NCBI GenBank assembly: GCA_001820255.1
Contig: MHPA01000027.1
Coordinates: 1-7,067 of the forward strand
Origin: Candidatus Staskawiczbacteria bacterium RIFCSPLOWO2_01_FULL_38_12b
Lineage (GTDB): Bacteria > Patescibacteriota > Minisyncoccia > Minisyncoccales > Staskawiczbacteraceae
Direction of reading: 5' to 3'
DNA length: 7,067 bases
Positions 1 to 5,633 of the stretch are shown here, piece after piece (the first letter of the stretch is position 1; every line of letters begins with the position of its first letter). The notes under the pieces were generated by a model, which was given only the letters and a program-made list of their open reading frames with translations, had not been told where the DNA came from and ran no database searches. Position numbers and translations under genes: made by a program.

Positions 1-1604
1 ATTGCACCTTGTCTGGAATCAGTTGGGGCATGGATGATCTTATTGTTCCCAAAGAAAAACCGCACATCATTAAAGAAGCAGAAATAGAAGTAGAGAGGAT
101 TGAAAGCCACTATGAAAAAGGGCTTTTGAGCCACGAAGAAAAAACTTCACAAAAGATTTTAATTTGGCAATCCGTAAAAACCAAACTGGAAGCATTATTA
201 AAAACTACGCTGCCCCAAGACGGCCCGGTATTGTCTATTATTAATGCGGGAGCAAGGGGTACCTGGGCGCAGTTGGTACAAATGGCCGGCATGAAAGGAT
301 TGGTGAATAATCCAGCGGGAGATATTATTGAGCTACCCGTCAAGGCTTCGTTTACCGAAGGATTTAATGTATTGGAGTATTTTATTTCTACTCATGGAGC
401 CAGAAAAGGAACCGCCGATACGGCGCTTCGAACTTCTTCTGCGGGGTACTTAACCCGCCGTCTGGTTGATGTGGCTCACGATGTTATTGTTTCAGAAGAA
501 GATTGCGGTGACAAAAAAGGAATTACGGTTTTTAAAAAAGATGCCGAAATTATAGAACAGAATTTTGCCTTTAAACTGGTGGGAAGATTTTGCATGGAAA
601 ATGTAGCCAAGGGCAAAGAAGTGATTGTTAAAAAAGGTGAAATTATTAATTGGCAACAAGCCAACCAAATTACTAAGGATGAAATTGAAAAGGTGGTTAT
701 CCGTTCGCCATTGGGATGCCAGAGTGCCAGGGGGATTTGCCAGACGTGTTATGGTTGGGACTTGGGCAGAAACGCCTTGGTAAAACTTGGCGAAGCCGTG
801 GGAGTGGTAGCCGCCCAGGCTATCGGTGAACCGGGAACCCAGCTTACCCTTAGAACCCATCACTTGGGAGGCGTTGCGGGAGCCGGAGATATTACCCAGG
901 GTTTGCCAAGAATTGAAGAAATTTTTGAATCGCGCGCTCCAAAAGGGGAAGCCATTATGTCGCTGGCAGAAGGCAAGGTGGTAAAAATTGACGAGGAAAA
1001 AAAGGTGGTTACGGTAAAGCCTTCCGGTAAAAATGCGGCAGGCAAAGATTTGCCCTTGATTGAATATCAAATCCCCGGACGTATCGCCATTATTGTTTCC
1101 GCGGGGCAAGAGATCAAAGAAAACCAGCCTTTGTGCGGCGGAAATTTGGATTTGAAAAAATTATATAAAGCTTCGGGACTGGAAGAAACCCAGCGTTACA
1201 TTTTAAAAGAAGTCCAGAAAATTTATGCTTCCCAAGGCGTGGATATCCATGACAAGCATGTGGAGGTAATCATCCAAAAAATGTTTTCAAGGATTAAAAT
1301 TAAAGAAGAGGGAGATTCAGCATGGGTAAGAGGTGAAATTGTTGAATGGCCGGTATTTGCCGAAGAAGTGGAACGGTTAACCAAAGCCAAAAAAGAAGTT
1401 CCCATGGGAAAACAAATATTATTAGGAATTTCCGAAGTGGCTCTGGCGTCGGAAAGCTTCTTGTCGGCCGCATCATTCCAACAAACTTCAAGAGTGTTGA
1501 TAAAAGCGGCGCTTGAAGGCAAGGAAGACAAATTAAGGGGATTGAAAGAAAACGTGATTATTGGAAAAATCATTCCGGTGGGAACTGGGTTTCATAAAAA
1601 GTAG
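1..1604 (+). CDS. rpoC: DNA-directed RNA polymerase subunit beta' (C-terminal part; 5' end outside window)
   Basis: This is the 3' part of the gene for the largest catalytic subunit of RNA polymerase. The frame is open from the window edge (first full codon at 3), so the TTG at 9 is not a real start. Seen in the translation: the GARG segment near 250; the FISTHGARKG-TADTAL-YLTRRLVD bridge-helix region (about 380-475); four zinc-ligand cysteines (codons 504, 717, 738, 747, the last three in a GC-x6-C-x2-C pattern); and the trigger-loop signature GEAVGVVAAQAIGEPGTQLT (about 790-850). The end is the usual bacterial C-terminus: a GISEVALASESFLSAASFQQTSRVL block, then a GLKENVIIGKIIPVGTG block, stopping with TAG. 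No insertion or frameshift is visible. The upstream missing part should hold the NADFDGDQM active-site loop. Its mRNA runs into the structured spacer and the terminator at 1789-1816. Confidence 0.98.
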   Translation, partial: CTLSGISWGMDDLIVPKEKPHIIKEAEIEVERIESHYEKGLLSHEEKTSQKILIWQSVKTKLEALLKTTLPQDGPVLSIINAGARGTWAQLVQMAGMKGLVNNPAGDIIELPVKASFTEGFNVLEYFISTHGARKGTADTALRTSSAGYLTRRLVDVAHDVIVSEEDCGDKKGITVFKKDAEIIEQNFAFKLVGRFCMENVAKGKEVIVKKGEIINWQQANQITKDEIEKVVIRSPLGCQSARGICQTCYGWDLGRNALVKLGEAVGVVAAQAIGEPGTQLTLRTHHLGGVAGAGDITQGLPRIEEIFESRAPKGEAIMSLAEGKVVKIDEEKKVVTVKPSGKNAAGKDLPLIEYQIPGRIAIIVSAGQEIKENQPLCGGNLDLKKLYKASGLEETQRYILKEVQKIYASQGVDIHDKHVEVIIQKMFSRIKIKEEGDSAWVRGEIVEWPVFAEEVERLTKAKKEVPMGKQILLGISEVALASESFLSAASFQQTSRVLIKAALEGKEDKLRGLKENVIIGKIIPVGTGFHKK

Positions 1605-1611
1605 GCCACTA

Positions 1612-1699
1612 GACAAGCGGCAATGGAATTTTCCCGCAAAAGAGCCCAGGGTTGATAACAGGAAAGGCACTTTTGGAGAAAATTCCGTTGCCGCTTGTC
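1612..1699 (+). repeat. Long imperfect hairpin downstream of rpoC (21-bp arms)
   Basis: Arms 1612-1632 and 1679-1699 are complementary at 20 of 21 positions, and the exception (T1625 opposite G) is a G-U pair in RNA. The fold continues inward: CAAAAG 1637-1642 with CTTTTG 1670-1675, an A/A mismatch, GCC 1644-1646 with GGC 1666-1668, and a small GTT-GAT-AAC hairpin at 1651-1659. The result is an 88-nt rod with asymmetric internal loops. It begins 7 nt after the rpoC stop, so it is either a 3'-UTR structure, a processed small RNA, or a mobile palindromic repeat. The apical loop has CAGG, but it lacks the conserved AGCA side of SRP RNA domain IV. I do not recognise a known RNA family. Confidence 0.8.
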
Positions 1700-1719
1700 G
1701 TCGCTTTAAGAAAGACAAG

Positions 1720-1770
1720 CCAGTTGCAGGATTTTTCTGCTGAAAAATAGCCGTCGGGCTCTGCAACTGG
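1720..1770 (+). repeat. Three-way-junction fold (possible structured RNA)
   Basis: CCAGTTGCAG (1720-1729) is the perfect complement of CTGCAACTGG (1761-1770). This 10-bp stem encloses two further hairpins with almost no unpaired bases: ATTTTTC 1731-1737 with GAAAAAT 1742-1748 (loop TGCT), and AGCC 1749-1752 with GGCT 1757-1760 (loop GTCG). Only G1730 is unpaired at the junction. Such tight nesting is not expected by chance, and it suggests either an RNA fold or a palindromic mobile repeat. It lies between the 1612-1699 hairpin and the terminator at 1789. Confidence 0.75.
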
Positions 1771-1788
1771 AAAGGAATATATTATATT

Positions 1789-1816
1789 AAAAAATCCGCT
1801 AGAAAACGGATTTTTT
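1789..1816 (+). terminator. Rho-independent terminator, probably bidirectional
   Basis: AAAAAATCCG (1789-1798) pairs perfectly with CGGATTTTTT (1807-1816) around the 8-nt loop CTAGAAAA. The T-run on the 3' side and A-run on the 5' side give a U-tract in either direction. It should end the rpoC transcript and insulate the cassette that starts at 1896. Confidence 0.8.
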
Positions 1817-1837
1817 GGTGAAAACTTTTGGTGAAAA
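1813..1837. repeat. 12-bp tandem direct repeat
   Basis: TTTTGGTGAAAA occurs at 1813-1824 and 1826-1837, separated by one base (13-bp period). The first copy overlaps the terminator T-run. It lies just upstream of the promoter at 1845-1873, so it could be a paired protein-binding site or a simple slippage duplication. Confidence 0.75.
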
Positions 1838-1844
1838 TTTGATG

Positions 1845-1873
1845 TAGATTTTATTTTTGGTAAAGTGTATAAT
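1845..1873 (+). promoter_or_regulatory. Probable sigma70-type promoter of the GIY-YIG-like/Ntn-hydrolase cassette
   Basis: A consensus -10 hexamer TATAAT lies at 1868-1873. A weak -35 (TAGATT, 1845-1850) is 17 bp upstream. Transcription would start near 1880, leaving a leader of about 16 nt before the ATG at 1896. This placement argues against the TTG at 1857 being the start codon. Confidence 0.6.
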
Positions 1874-1895
1874 TGTAATATATTTTAAAAAACCT

Positions 1896-2252
1896 ATGAA
1901 TTACGATATAAATTTAATATGGTCAACTCTACTATTATTAACTTCTGAAGAAGTGAACAAATTAAACGGTGGAGGAATTGAGGGCGTCTTTCGTATATCT
2001 AAAAGAGAAGCAGACGGTAAATTTTACGTCGTTTTTATTGGAAGTGCTAGTGATATAAAAAATGAGTTAAATTTGCTTCTATCAAAAGAGGACGGTTTTT
2101 TAAAGCAGGGAGAATTTTCTTTTAGATATGCACCAATTAAAGGTGAAGAAAAAAGAAAAGCTGTAGAAAAACAGATGTATAAACAATATATCCCTCAATA
2201 TAATCCCAAAGAGCCAGTTAGTACATTAGAAGTAAAAGTGAATTTAAATTAA
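1896..2252 (+). CDS. Small GIY-YIG-like protein, probably lacking the catalytic Arg
   Basis: This is a 118-residue protein. The ATG at 1896 was chosen because a TATAAT promoter lies between the alternative TTG at 1857 and this ATG. Landmarks fit a GIY-YIG fold: GVF (residues 30-32) in place of GIY, YVVFIG (44-49) in place of the YIG strand, SDIKNEL (52-58) for the following helix, FRYAP (76-80), Glu91 in VEKQMYKQY, and a terminal QYN (101-103). In the usual pattern G-x-S-x-D-L-x-x-R-L-x-x-H, the Arg position is Glu57 and the His position is Leu61. The catalytic Arg therefore seems to be gone while the metal-binding Glu remains. That points to a binding or regulatory role rather than nuclease activity (inference). 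It is followed with no gap by the Ntn hydrolase gene. No Shine-Dalgarno is visible. The family assignment rests on motif spacing only. Confidence 0.72.
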   Translation: MNYDINLIWSTLLLLTSEEVNKLNGGGIEGVFRISKREADGKFYVVFIGSASDIKNELNLLLSKEDGFLKQGEFSFRYAPIKGEEKRKAVEKQMYKQYIPQYNPKEPVSTLEVKVNLN

Positions 2253-2954
2253 ATGACATTAGTTATAGGTTTAAAAACTAAAGATGGTATTGTTATCGCC
2301 TCTGATAGTCAGGCTACAAGCGATTTAACCAGTAATGATAAGGTGCAGAAAATTTTTGCTATTGGTGGCAGTAGCGCTGTTGGAATATCGGGGGATGGAG
2401 GTTTGGCAACATATTTTCTTGACCAAATAAAGGAAGAATTAAATTACAGTCAAGGCATATTGCATTTAGCAGAAGAGGTTAGACAAAAGGGCAAGGCAAA
2501 ATTCAATGATTTTTTTGAACATTTGTCTCCAGAAAAAAGACCTAAGCTGTCCCTTGTTTTAGTTGGCTATTCAAAAGAAGGAAATCCAGAAATTTATACA
2601 TTAAGGAGTGAAGACAATTTTGTCCCAAGAAAATGTGTAATTGGTTATGAATGTATTGGGGTTCCTTATATTGCGGATTACATTTTAACTGGTTTATATG
2701 AAACAGAAATAAAAATGAATGCAGCAGCTGAAATGGCTGTATTATGTATTGAAGAAACTGCACGTCAGGGAGGTAGTGGAGTTGGAGGAGAAACGAAAGT
2801 AGCAATAATCGATGCTGCTACCAAAACCTTTAAACAAATGCCAAAAATTGACGTGGAGAGAATGAGGGAGAAAGCTAAGCAATTTCAAATAGTTCAAAAA
2901 AGTAGATATTACCCAGAAGACCCTGATTCTGGGACAGGTAATCCTACGATATAA
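2253..2954 (+). CDS. Proteasome/HslV-fold Ntn hydrolase (T1-type peptidase family)
   Basis: This 233-residue protein has the proteasome beta-subunit N-terminus directly after Met1: T-L-V-I-G-L-K-x-K-D-G-I-V-I-A-S-D. With Thr2 as mature Thr1, Asp18 falls on catalytic Asp17. Lys33, in KVQKIF, matches the catalytic lysine (Lys33 in archaeal beta, one residue shorter here). GISGDG (44-49) matches the conserved GxxGD turn. The later GSG motif is replaced by C-I-G-V-P (134-138), and SGVGGETKVAIID (175-187) fits the C-terminal strand. A polar tail follows (about 195-233). Having no propeptide resembles HslV, where Met removal exposes the Thr, but the sequence is clearly not HslV (no GDGQAT-L-G motif, longer). 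It may form a peptidase ring, but no ATPase partner gene is adjacent. Its ATG directly follows the TAA of the GIY-YIG-like gene, implying translational coupling. Confidence 0.85.
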   Translation: MTLVIGLKTKDGIVIASDSQATSDLTSNDKVQKIFAIGGSSAVGISGDGGLATYFLDQIKEELNYSQGILHLAEEVRQKGKAKFNDFFEHLSPEKRPKLSLVLVGYSKEGNPEIYTLRSEDNFVPRKCVIGYECIGVPYIADYILTGLYETEIKMNAAAEMAVLCIEETARQGGSGVGGETKVAIIDAATKTFKQMPKIDVERMREKAKQFQIVQKSRYYPEDPDSGTGNPTI

Positions 2955-3006
2955 TAATTCATAAAAAAACGGTAACTGAAAAGAATAACGTTGGTATCAT
3001 CTCTGT

Positions 3007-3022
3007 ATTACAAACTTGTAAT
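3007..3022. promoter_or_regulatory. Perfect 16-bp palindrome, operator-like
   Basis: ATTACAA-AC-TTGTAAT is a perfect 7-2-7 dyad. The 2-nt centre is too short for an RNA hairpin, so a dimeric DNA-binding protein site is more likely than a terminator. It lies 16 bp upstream of the -35 of the probable ftsK promoter. Confidence 0.5.
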
Positions 3023-3044
3023 TGCAAGGATTTTTTGTTGCAAT
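3021..3044. repeat. Inverted repeat overlapping the ftsK promoter -35
   Basis: ATTGCAA (3021-3027) and TTGCAAT (3038-3044) are perfect complements around the 10-nt loop GGATTTTTTG. The right arm is the -35 hexamer of the proposed promoter, and the left arm overlaps the palindrome at 3007-3022. Function is unknown; it could be an operator half of that promoter. Confidence 0.5.
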
Positions 3045-3065
3045 AAATTAACCAAATGATACAAT
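3038..3065 (+). promoter_or_regulatory. Probable ftsK promoter (extended -10)
   Basis: The -35 is TTGCAA (3038-3043, 4 of 6 to TTGACA). A 16-bp spacer leads to an extended -10, TGaTACAAT (3057-3065). Predicted transcription start is near 3072, about 83 nt before the GTG start of ftsK. Confidence 0.5.
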
Positions 3066-3071
3066 TAACTT

Positions 3072-3151
3072 CATAAAGCGTGAAACATGAAGCATAAAGC
3101 ATAAAACGTTATAACGTAACGTGCTTCAAGTTTTAAGTTTCAAACTTCAAG
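3072..3151. repeat. Degenerate short repeats and palindromes in the ftsK leader
   Basis: A 7-8-bp unit recurs: CATAAAGC (3072-3079), CATGAAGC (3086-3093), CATAAAGC (3093-3100) and CATAAAAC (3100-3107). It is followed by the perfect 12-bp palindrome ACGTTATAACGT (3106-3117) and a direct repeat CTTCAAG (3124-3130 and 3145-3151) flanking AAGTTT-C-AAACTT. No ORF or known RNA is seen here. The low-complexity style resembles intergenic filler seen in some Parcubacteria-like genomes (recollection, not checked). Confidence 0.6.
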
Positions 3152-3154
3152 ACG

Positions 3155-5356
3155 GTGGCTAAAAAAGAAAAAATTCAAAAAGAAACCAAGCAAAAAGATA
3201 AAAATAAACATTATCTTCTAGCCTCCCATACCAAGCGCTGGATTAAGGCGACGTTGATGTTTTTGACGGCTATCATCATTTTACTGAGTTTTTTGGACAA
3301 GGCGGGTGCGGCCGGCAAATTATTTGTAAAAGCTTCCACTTTTTTGGTGGGCAATGCTCTTTTTTTACTTCCCTTGTTTTTAATCCTGGGGGGCTTTATT
3401 TTTTTAAAGACCAAGAAAAAGGGCAAAAACCTTTCAACCTTTTTAGCAATCATCGTGTTGCTTGTTGGTGTTGCGGGAATCTTGGGTGCGCGTGATTTGA
3501 CACTCATGCAGGGCGGATGGATAGGATTTTTACTGGGTAAAATGCTGGCAGGGTCTTTCGGGCTTTTGGTTGCCAACATGGTGTTTAGCGTTATTATTTT
3601 AATCGGCTTGTTTATATTCTTGCAATTTATCTTTTTGGAAATAATGCAGGAAAAAGAAGAAGCCAAAAAAGCCGGCCTTGAAATGAAAAGTTCAGATGCG
3701 CCTAATTTCAGAATAAAAGGCGTTGAACCGGAAAAAACCGAACCGCAAAAATCAGCTCCTAAAATGTCGTTATTTAAAAAAGAAAATCCGCCGGCCAGTA
3801 CCAAAAAGCTTGTTCCGCTTACCACTATGTCAGCCATTAATAAAGGCAAATATTCCTTGCCACCCATTGAATTGCTTTCAAAAAATGAGACGGCACCAAC
3901 TTCCGGAAACATTAAAGAAAATTCTTTGATTATTAAAAAAACATTGGAAAACTTTGGTATCCCTGTGGAGATGGCGGAAGTCAACGTTGGACCTACGGTA
4001 ACCCAATATGCTTTTAAACCCGCTGAAGGGGTGAAGCTTTCTAAAATCACTACACTGTCAAATAATCTGGCATTGGCGTTGGCGGCCCATCCTATAAGAA
4101 TAGAAGCGCCTATCCCCGGTAAATCATTGGTGGGAATTGAAGTGCCCAATAAAGTCAGGGCCACCGTGGTACTGCGAAATTTAATCGCGGACCACAATTA
4201 TCAAAACGCCGATTCGCCCTTGTATATTGCACTGGGAAAAGATGTTTCTGGCGCCCCGATGTATACCGCATTGGAAGACCAGCCCCACCTGTTGGTGGCC
4301 GGAGCAACCGGAACCGGAAAAACTATTTTTTTGAATTCTTTGATTATGAGTTTGCTGTATAAAAGCACGCCAGAAATGTTGCGGCTTATTATGGTTGACC
4401 CAAAGCGCGTAGAGTTTCAAAATTACAATGATATTCCGCATTTATTGTGTCCCGTAATTAACGATGCCGCAAAAACCATTAACGCTCTTCAATGGCTGGC
4501 GCGTGAGATGGAACGGCGCTTTGAAGTGTTTTCTGAAATTCCAACTCGCAATATTAAAAGTTATAACACTAATAAATCGGTGATTGCCGCTGGGTCGCAG
4601 TTGCCTTATATTGTGTTAATTGTGGACGAGCTGGCCGATTTGATGGCTGCCAAAGGCAAGGAATTGGAAGCGGGAATTGTGAGATTAGCGCAAATGGCGC
4701 GTGCTACAGGGATCCACTTGGTATTGGCAACCCAAAGGCCTTCGGTTGAAGTTATTACGGGATTAATTAAAGCCAACATTAGTTCTCGGATTAGTTTTCA
4801 AGTGGCCAGCCAAATTGACTCGCGTACCGTGCTTGATACCTCTGGCGCCGAAAAGTTAATTGGTTTGGGTGATATGTTATTTTTGTCTTCCAAGTCTTCT
4901 AAAATTACCCGCGTACAAGGCCCTTATGTTTCAGAAAATGAGGTAAAGCGAGTAACCGATTGGGTAACCGATATGGGCAACAAAGTGGAGGAACCACAGT
5001 CTGTTTTAATTGAAAGTCTGAAAAATTCTTTAGAACAGGTTCAACAGGAAAAATCGGAAGGCGGTGAAACATTTTTTGGCGATGATGATCCGTTATTTAA
5101 TGATGTTAAAAGAATTGTTTTGGAAACTAAAAAAGCCTCGGCTTCGTTTTTGCAAAGGAGATTGCGTATTGGTTATTCAAGAGCAGCCAGATTAATCGAT
5201 ATGCTTGAAGATAAGGGAATTGTGGGAGCGGCTGACGGCGCCAAACCAAGGGAAGTCTACGGTGATAACGCTGGCGCCAAATTAGCCAACATTGAAGGTG
5301 GCGGGTTGGACGAATCGGAAGAAGTACCAAAAGAAGAAGGCTGGCAGAAAGTGTAG
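3155..5356 (+). CDS. ftsK: DNA translocase FtsK/SpoIIIE family
   Basis: This is a 733-residue membrane-anchored ATPase that pumps chromosome ends through the closing division septum. Four hydrophobic segments (about 31-48, 63-84, 94-111, 136-161) form the membrane anchor. A charged, Pro/Lys-rich linker follows (about 165-250), then the alpha domain (from about 257, with VGPTVTQYAF). The beta RecA-like motor has Walker A GATGTGKT (383-390), DPKRVEF (415-421), Walker B LIVDELADL (D491, E492) and ATQRPS (about 525-530). The gamma winged helix (about 645-705) has the RIGYSRAARLIDMLEDKGIVG segment typical of the KOPS-reading domain. The length is close to SpoIIIE (about 790) rather than E. coli FtsK (1329). 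The start is GTG at 3155, giving M-A-K-K-E-K; the upstream Shine-Dalgarno is weak. The Walker A uses GTGKT where most FtsK proteins have GSGKS; it should be functional. The gene seems complete. Confidence 0.97.
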   Translation: MAKKEKIQKETKQKDKNKHYLLASHTKRWIKATLMFLTAIIILLSFLDKAGAAGKLFVKASTFLVGNALFLLPLFLILGGFIFLKTKKKGKNLSTFLAIIVLLVGVAGILGARDLTLMQGGWIGFLLGKMLAGSFGLLVANMVFSVIILIGLFIFLQFIFLEIMQEKEEAKKAGLEMKSSDAPNFRIKGVEPEKTEPQKSAPKMSLFKKENPPASTKKLVPLTTMSAINKGKYSLPPIELLSKNETAPTSGNIKENSLIIKKTLENFGIPVEMAEVNVGPTVTQYAFKPAEGVKLSKITTLSNNLALALAAHPIRIEAPIPGKSLVGIEVPNKVRATVVLRNLIADHNYQNADSPLYIALGKDVSGAPMYTALEDQPHLLVAGATGTGKTIFLNSLIMSLLYKSTPEMLRLIMVDPKRVEFQNYNDIPHLLCPVINDAAKTINALQWLAREMERRFEVFSEIPTRNIKSYNTNKSVIAAGSQLPYIVLIVDELADLMAAKGKELEAGIVRLAQMARATGIHLVLATQRPSVEVITGLIKANISSRISFQVASQIDSRTVLDTSGAEKLIGLGDMLFLSSKSSKITRVQGPYVSENEVKRVTDWVTDMGNKVEEPQSVLIESLKNSLEQVQQEKSEGGETFFGDDDPLFNDVKRIVLETKKASASFLQRRLRIGYSRAARLIDMLEDKGIVGAADGAKPREVYGDNAGAKLANIEGGGLDESEEVPKEEGWQKV

Positions 5357-5357
5357 G

Positions 5358-5385
5358 GCGATTTTTTGCTGTGGCAAAAAATCGC
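5358..5385 (+). terminator. Perfect 12-bp hairpin after ftsK, probable terminator
   Basis: GCGATTTTTTGC (5358-5369) pairs perfectly with GCAAAAAATCGC (5374-5385) around the loop TGTG, starting one base after the ftsK stop codon. The T-run is inside the stem and the sequence after it (AATTTCTAATTTT) is only partly U-rich, so this is not a textbook terminator. It may instead protect the 3' end of the mRNA. Confidence 0.6.
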
Positions 5386-5411
5386 AATTTCTAATTTTAA
5401 ATTTCTAATTT
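5386..5411. repeat. AATTTCTAATTT direct repeat
   Basis: AATTTCTAATTT occurs at 5386-5397 and again at 5400-5411 (14-bp period). It sits between the ftsK hairpin and the next gene, in a 53-bp tract of nearly pure A+T that could also supply a -10 element (for example TATTAAAT near 5420), though no clear promoter can be assigned. Confidence 0.65.
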
Positions 5412-5438
5412 CCAAATAATTATTAAATTTTTAAAACT

Positions 5439-5633
5439 ATGAAAAAAATGTTATTAACTCCCAAATTAGCTGAAAAAATCCAGGATAATATTTTTAAAAA
5501 AATGTCTGCTGAAGAAAAAATAAAATTAACGGGGCGTCTTTCAAGGTTTTGTCTAAAACTTCAGTTATTAAATAATAGAAAAATCCATGGAGATAGAAGA
5601 TCTTTTATTGCGGGTGGCAAAAATATTGGATAA
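5439..5633 (+). CDS. Small basic protein, possible antitoxin-like partner of the nucleotidyltransferase
   Basis: This encodes 64 residues starting at ATG 5439 (a second ATG at 5448 is possible). It is Lys/Leu-rich, predicted mostly helical, with no signal peptide or membrane segment. Visible features are an N-terminal LTPKLAEKIQDNIFKKMSAE block, then a basic RLSRF...LNNRK helix. It has no HEPN R-x4-6-H motif and I do not recognise the family with certainty. Its last 47 nt overlap the start of the nucleotidyltransferase gene in another frame, which suggests translational coupling and a joint function. By analogy with two-gene toxin-antitoxin loci the small upstream member could be the antitoxin; that is inference. 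Whether the last 15 residues matter or are a by-product of the overlap is unclear. Confidence 0.6.
   Translation: MKKMLLTPKLAEKIQDNIFKKMSAEEKIKLTGRLSRFCLKLQLLNNRKIHGDRRSFIAGGKNIG

Noticed and set aside
492..1109. 205-codon open frame on the - strand opposite rpoC
   Set aside because: It lies opposite the zinc-site and trigger-loop coding region of rpoC and shows no domain.
1633..1678. Resemblance of the hairpin tip to SRP (4.5S) RNA domain IV
   Set aside because: CAGG is present, but the opposite strand reads AGGAAA instead of the conserved AGCA(G) and the tetraloop is absent.
1533..1766. Short open frames on both strands over the rpoC end and the structured spacer
   Set aside because: They cover the inverted repeats and the end of rpoC, with no plausible start context or family; the DNA is better explained by the hairpin structures.
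1651..1770. Integron attC site
   Set aside because: GTT-containing dyads are present, but no proper GTTRRRY/RYYYAAC core-site pair closes the palindrome, and no integrase is seen.
1857..1895. Upstream TTG start extending the GIY-YIG-like protein by 13 residues
   Set aside because: The TATAAT at 1868-1873 lies inside this stretch, and the predicted transcript starts near 1880, after the TTG. The ATG at 1896 is preferred.
2253..2954. Assignment as HslV
   Set aside because: It lacks the HslV GDGQATLG motif, is longer, and no hslU is adjacent.
3211..4197. 328-codon open frame on the - strand opposite ftsK
   Set aside because: It is antisense to the conserved membrane, linker and alpha regions of ftsK, has no recognisable domain, and is a compositional shadow.
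5439..5633. Assignment of the small protein as a HEPN partner
   Set aside because: It is about half the usual HEPN length and has no R-x4-6-H motif.
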